Below are positions 4,245 through 7,553 of a stretch of 7,553 nucleotides of DNA, one piece after another (the stretch's first letter is position 1; each line of letters opens with the position of its first letter). Made by a program: the position numbers and the translations under genes. Below the pieces are notes generated by a model that saw nothing but the letters and a program-made list of their open reading frames with translations, had not been told where the DNA came from and did not search any database. Source of the DNA: RGIG464 sp045643185 (GTDB taxonomy: Bacteria > Myxococcota_A > Bradymonadia > UBA4248); assembly GCA_045643185.1 (NCBI GenBank), contig JAZUKH010000037.1, forward strand, positions 1-7,553. The letters run 5' to 3'.

Positions 4245-6692
4245 ATGATCGATCTATCGTCGCTGAATCCGTGTCAATATGAAGCCACTACGCATGTCGG
4301 CAACGACCATTGTTTGATTCTGGCTGGAGCCGGTTCAGGTAAAACACGTGTGTTGACCTATCGCATCGCTTGGCTCGTCGAAGCGCAAAATGTCAGTCCA
4401 TATCGCATTCTGGCGTTCACGTTCACGAATAAAGCCGCGAATGAAATGAAACAACGCACCGAGCAATTGCTGGGTGAGGACACCGCAGTTCGGCTCATGA
4501 CGTTTCACCGCTTTGGACTCATGTTTTTGAAGCGATATGGTCATCTTGTTGGCTTGCAACCCAATTTTTCAGTTTTCGATACAGGGCAGTCTGAGACGCT
4601 CGTCAAGCACATCTTTGAAAATCACAACCTCAAAGAAAAATTGGCGCATCCCGACTATTGGACGCCGCGCAGACTCTCCAAAAAAATAGCTTACTATAAA
4701 GATACTGGTAAATCCGCAAACGATATTCTGGATGAGGCGAACTCGCGCGAAAATTCGCGCAGTAAGGGCGATTTTGAGGTAATGGCGACCCTCTATGACC
4801 TCTATGACGCCGGATTGCGTGAGAATAATGCCATTGATTTTGCCGACATGCTCAAACTGACTTACCAGGTCTTGCGTGACAGCGATGACGTTCGTCATGC
4901 GTTTCAGGAGCATTACACGCACATTCTGGTCGACGAGTTTCAGGACACAAATATGTTTCAGATCCGCATTCTGAAATTACTTTGTGGTCCCGAAACGCAT
5001 TTGACAGCCGTTGGGGATGATGACCAGTCGATTTATGGATGGCGAGGGGCTGACAGCACGTCGATCTTGCGTTTTGACGAGTTGTTTGGGGCTTGTACGG
5101 TCTACAAACTTGAGCAGAACTATCGTTCTACCCGTCCGATTCTTGCCTGCGCCTCAACGTTGATCGCGCACAACCAGGCGCGTCGTGAAAAGACCTTGTG
5201 GACTGAGACCGAAGGCGGCGAACCCGTTCATTGTTTTCGCTCCGCTTCGATGAAGGACGAAGCGAGTGACGTGGTCAAAAAGATCAAGGCACTCAAAACG
5301 CGTGAAAAAGCTGCGTGGTCAGATTTTGCCATCCTGTTCCGTGTCAACAGCCGTTCGTCGTTGTTTGAAACCGCCTGTTCCAAAGCTGGTGTGCCTTATG
5401 TCATCGTGGGCGGCACGGGATTCTACGAGCGCGAAGAGATCTCGGATCTGTTGTCCTATCTTCGTTTGCTGGTCAACCCACTCGATCGGATCTCACTTAG
5501 TCGCATCATCAATCGCCCAGCACGCAACATTGGCGAAAAGTCGGTCGAAAAGCTTTTTGAACTGCTCGTTCAAAAAGAGCAGTTTGGTGTGCCGCGCGAG
5601 GAATGCCTTGTTTCGTTGCTGCACGACATCGTCGAAAAGCGTTGCGTTGTGCCGCGTGGTGGAGCCAAGTTTGTTGAAGGGTGCCGCAGCTTTTTGAATG
5701 TGTTAGATCGCGTTCGCGATTGGCAGACCATGCCGCCCAAACTCGTGTTGGAAGCTATCCTTAACGAGACGAAATATACTGGTGATTATCTCAAAAAAGT
5801 CTGTGCGCAAAAGAACGTGCCGGTTGAAGAAGCTCTCGAACGCATTCAATTTTTGCTCGCTCTTCTTGATGAACACCAACGCGAAAAAACGAACGACCTT
5901 GCCGGTTTTCTTGAGGAGATCTCGATCGTCCATCCCGAAGACAACGACACGAGTGACACGGTCAAATTGATGACGCTTCACAGCTCAAAAGGTCTGGAAT
6001 TCCGTACAGTTTTCATTGTTGGTGCCGCCGATCGCGGTATTCCTCTGGCGCCAAAAGATGGTGAAGATAATATGGAAGAAGAACGGCGTTTGATGTATGT
6101 CGGCATGACGCGAGCCCGTCAACGTTTGTTCATTTCGTATCCGTTGTTTATGGCTGGTCAGGGGAGCGATTGCTTTAATGCGTTACCGAGCCCGTTTTAC
6201 GATGAAATGAATCCGAAAAAGCCCGGTTTGATCGAATGGGAAGCCGAAGCCGTGACGGAGGCAGACGACCCGCTCATGCGTCGTCGTGCCGTTGTGCCGC
6301 GTGCCGGTCTTACTTGGTCAGCGCGCGGTTCACAGACCAGTGAACGACAAAGGCGTCGTGATGCCGAAGCTGAGGCGCGTTATTACGACATTCCAAGCGC
6401 TGCCTATGAAGAAGATTCCACACAACTCGATGCATCTGAGTCCCGTTTTGTCTCGTCCCGTGAAGATGCCGAATTTGAGACTGAGGTGAGGCGTGCGGTC
6501 AAACAGGCCAGCACCAGCACCGTGTTGTCCAAAAATAACAAGAAAATTGAAGTCGGTGCACACGTCATGCACAGCGTACATGGGCTGGGTACTGTCATTG
6601 AGCTTAGTGGTACAGGACGCGATGCGAAAGCCGTCGTTAACTTCCAAAAAGCTGGTCGTCGCACCATCGTTGCACGTTTTTTGAACGTTTGA
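4245..6692 (+). CDS. uvrD: UvrD/PcrA-type ATP-dependent DNA helicase (superfamily 1A)
   Basis: This is a 3'-to-5' DNA helicase/translocase acting in nucleotide excision repair, mismatch repair and removal of recombinase or stalled RNA polymerase from DNA. All core motifs are present in the 815-residue product: Q motif (LNPCQYEA, 7-14), Walker A AGAGSGKTR (27-35), Ia (FTFTNKAANEM), Walker B VDEFQD (229-234), III GDDDQSIYGWRGA (from 257), IV (QNYRSTRPI), V TLHSSKGLEF (577-586) and VI VGMTRAR (619-625). The C-terminal end from about 767 (IEVGAHVMHSVHGLGTV...) matches the Tudor-like RNA-polymerase-binding domain of PcrA/UvrD, which Rep lacks. The charged linker between motif VI and that domain is long, so the protein exceeds the usual 720-750 residues. 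ATG 4245 is chosen because GGAAGGTGAG lies just upstream and the family starts here; ATG 4230 is a weaker alternative. Whether uvrD, pcrA or another paralogue name fits best cannot be settled from sequence alone. Confidence 0.95.
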   Translation: MIDLSSLNPCQYEATTHVGNDHCLILAGAGSGKTRVLTYRIAWLVEAQNVSPYRILAFTFTNKAANEMKQRTEQLLGEDTAVRLMTFHRFGLMFLKRYGHLVGLQPNFSVFDTGQSETLVKHIFENHNLKEKLAHPDYWTPRRLSKKIAYYKDTGKSANDILDEANSRENSRSKGDFEVMATLYDLYDAGLRENNAIDFADMLKLTYQVLRDSDDVRHAFQEHYTHILVDEFQDTNMFQIRILKLLCGPETHLTAVGDDDQSIYGWRGADSTSILRFDELFGACTVYKLEQNYRSTRPILACASTLIAHNQARREKTLWTETEGGEPVHCFRSASMKDEASDVVKKIKALKTREKAAWSDFAILFRVNSRSSLFETACSKAGVPYVIVGGTGFYEREEISDLLSYLRLLVNPLDRISLSRIINRPARNIGEKSVEKLFELLVQKEQFGVPREECLVSLLHDIVEKRCVVPRGGAKFVEGCRSFLNVLDRVRDWQTMPPKLVLEAILNETKYTGDYLKKVCAQKNVPVEEALERIQFLLALLDEHQREKTNDLAGFLEEISIVHPEDNDTSDTVKLMTLHSSKGLEFRTVFIVGAADRGIPLAPKDGEDNMEEERRLMYVGMTRARQRLFISYPLFMAGQGSDCFNALPSPFYDEMNPKKPGLIEWEAEAVTEADDPLMRRRAVVPRAGLTWSARGSQTSERQRRRDAEAEARYYDIPSAAYEEDSTQLDASESRFVSSREDAEFETEVRRAVKQASTSTVLSKNNKKIEVGAHVMHSVHGLGTVIELSGTGRDAKAVVNFQKAGRRTIVARFLNV

Positions 6693-6786
6693 AATCTAAA
6701 ATTTGAAATCTCATACTTGAGAATCTATATCACCAACTGGTTTAAGCCAATCATTTAGTATTAAAAATTCAATGGAGGAGAATAAA
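6693..6786 (+). promoter_or_regulatory. AT-rich promoter region and strong ribosome binding site of the cysteine-rich lipoprotein gene
   Basis: The gap after the helicase is strongly AT-rich. TTGAAA (6703-6708) and TATATC (6726-6731), spaced 17 bp, are the best sigma70-like pair, with TTGAGA (6717-6722) and TTTAAG (6741-6746) as an alternative. GAAATCT occurs twice in tandem near the helicase stop. GGAGGAG (6774-6780) is a near-perfect Shine-Dalgarno 6 bp before ATG 6787, which decides the start of the next gene. No hairpin terminator for the helicase is visible. Confidence 0.4.
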
Positions 6787-7470
6787 ATGAAGTTAGCACA
6801 AGGTAGAAAACTATTTATAGCCATATTGATGTTATCTCTCTTTGGTTTGATGGCTTGCTCAGGAAGCGATCATGATAAAAGTGAGAATTGCCATGACGGC
6901 GTTTATGGTGAAGGCGATTCTGCGGTCAAGTGTGATTATAGTTGTGTGGATGGTTATGGTTGCTTAGATCAGTATGACTGCGTTACTAAGTTTGTCGATG
7001 ACGAACATTATTGCTACAACTTTGAGAATAAGACCTGGGAAAGCTTGAGAAGATGTGATTCTGCAGGATTCTGTTCAAGTAATGGGGATTACACGCCATG
7101 TAATGGTAAAACCATTCATTGCGATAATGGTTGCGATAAGACTGGATGTAAGACGGATAGCTCAGGAAGCGATCATGATATCAGTAAGAAGTGCCATGAC
7201 GGCGTTTATGGTGAAGGCGATTCTGCGGTCAAGTGTGATTATAATTGTGTGGATGGTTATGGTTGCTTAGATCAGTATGACTGCGTTACTGCGTTTATCG
7301 ATGACGAACATTATTGCTACAACTTTGAGAATAAGACCTGGGAAAGCTTGAGAAGATGTGATTCTGCAGGATTCTGTTCAAGTGATGGGGATTACACGCC
7401 ATGCAATGGTAAAACCATTCATTGCGATAATGGTTGCGACGATAAGACTGGATGTAAATCGTCGTTGTGA
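6787..7470 (+). CDS. Cysteine-rich lipoprotein made of two near-identical 12-cysteine modules
   Basis: I do not recognise a named family. The 227-residue product has a signal peptide with basic residues at 2-8, a hydrophobic core (about 9-22) and the lipobox L-M-A-C with Cys24 lipidated; Ser at +2 predicts outer-membrane sorting by E. coli rules. The mature part consists of two modules of about 100 residues, each beginning SGSDHD and holding 12 cysteines, aromatic residues and many acidic ones (CHDGVYGEGD, CVDGYGCLDQYDC, CYNFENKTWESL, CDNGC). The even cysteine count suggests up to six disulfides per module, fitting an exported, rigid domain. The modules differ at seven internal positions plus one extra Asp in the second. 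ATG 6787 is preferred over ATG 6772 because GGAGGAG fits only the former as a ribosome binding site. The gene is AT-richer than its neighbours, hinting at transfer or different evolution. An adhesion, ligand-binding or surface role is possible but unproven. Confidence 0.85.
   Translation: MKLAQGRKLFIAILMLSLFGLMACSGSDHDKSENCHDGVYGEGDSAVKCDYSCVDGYGCLDQYDCVTKFVDDEHYCYNFENKTWESLRRCDSAGFCSSNGDYTPCNGKTIHCDNGCDKTGCKTDSSGSDHDISKKCHDGVYGEGDSAVKCDYNCVDGYGCLDQYDCVTAFIDDEHYCYNFENKTWESLRRCDSAGFCSSDGDYTPCNGKTIHCDNGCDDKTGCKSSL
6857..7458 (+). repeat. Recent tandem duplication within the cysteine-rich lipoprotein gene
   Basis: Copy 1 (6857-7152, 296 bp) and copy 2 (7160-7458, 299 bp) are offset by 303 bp. 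By eye they differ at 11 bases plus one inserted codon, about 96% identity. Both begin with GCTCAGGAAGCGATCATGAT. Copy 1 starts at the second base of the lipobox cysteine codon, so the duplicated segment covers the whole mature protein and excludes the signal peptide. Nine of the 11 substitutions change an amino acid. The duplication is in frame and young. Confidence 0.95.
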
Positions 7471-7553
7471 TTCTGAATATGATAACGTTAGCGTGGGAAG
7501 CATGTTCGAAGCGCGTGCATAAATGTGACGTTTTGAACACTCACCCAACCATG

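Noticed and set aside
6772..6786. ATG 6772 as start of the cysteine-rich lipoprotein
   Set aside because: Its own codons form the GGAGGAG ribosome binding site for ATG 6787, and nothing suitable lies upstream of 6772.
6857..7458. CRISPR or other short-repeat array
   Set aside because: There are only two long in-frame copies inside one coding sequence, with no spacers.
7471..7553. Gene or terminator in the final 83 bp
   Set aside because: Only a TAACGTTA palindrome and an imperfect GTTC/GAAC inverted repeat are visible; there is no T-run or supported coding start. The ATG at the last three bases cannot be judged.

Overview
This 7.55-kb window reads almost entirely on the + strand. It looks like a piece of a Gram-negative bacterial chromosome: it carries two lipoproteins with signal peptidase II lipoboxes and a proteobacterial-style riboflavin operon that leads into nusB. 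Gene order, the RibB variant motif and the cysteine-rich lipoprotein suggest a member of the former Deltaproteobacteria (Myxococcota, Bdellovibrionota, Desulfobacterota or relatives). That placement is inference from memory of gene families, not a database result. Overall composition is near 50% GC, but the last gene is visibly AT-richer.

Layout. (1) 2-2087: riboflavin synthesis block, with the 3' half of riboflavin synthase (ribE), then a RibB-RibA fusion whose RibA half has lost its zinc and catalytic residues (RibBX-like), then lumazine synthase (ribH). (2) 2088-2241: a gap with a strongly foldable ~109-bp element bounded by a perfect 9-bp inverted repeat. (3) 2242-3195: nusB with a ~145-residue N-terminal extension that itself resembles a decayed NusB domain. 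(4) 3298-3954: an unrecognised lipoprotein. (5) 4016-4204: a strong sigma70-type promoter, tRNA-Leu(UAA) and a perfect rho-independent terminator. (6) 4245-6692: a UvrD/PcrA-type superfamily 1A helicase with the C-terminal RNA-polymerase-binding Tudor-like domain. (7) 6787-7470: a cysteine-rich lipoprotein whose whole mature part is a recent tandem duplication of a ~100-residue, 12-cysteine module.

How the genes work together. RibB makes 3,4-dihydroxy-2-butanone 4-phosphate, RibH condenses it with the pyrimidine intermediate to lumazine, and RibE dismutates lumazine to riboflavin. GTP cyclohydrolase II must come from elsewhere, because the RibA-like domain here cannot bind zinc. NusB, conventionally the last gene of this cluster, serves rRNA antitermination and is not part of flavin synthesis. 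The tRNA is a separate unit, the helicase gene starts only 40 bp past its terminator, and the terminal lipoprotein appears to have its own AT-rich promoter region and a strong ribosome binding site.

No CRISPR array, transposase, phage gene or defence system is visible. The most unusual items are the tandem NusB architecture, the foldback element before nusB, and the duplicated 12-cysteine lipoprotein.
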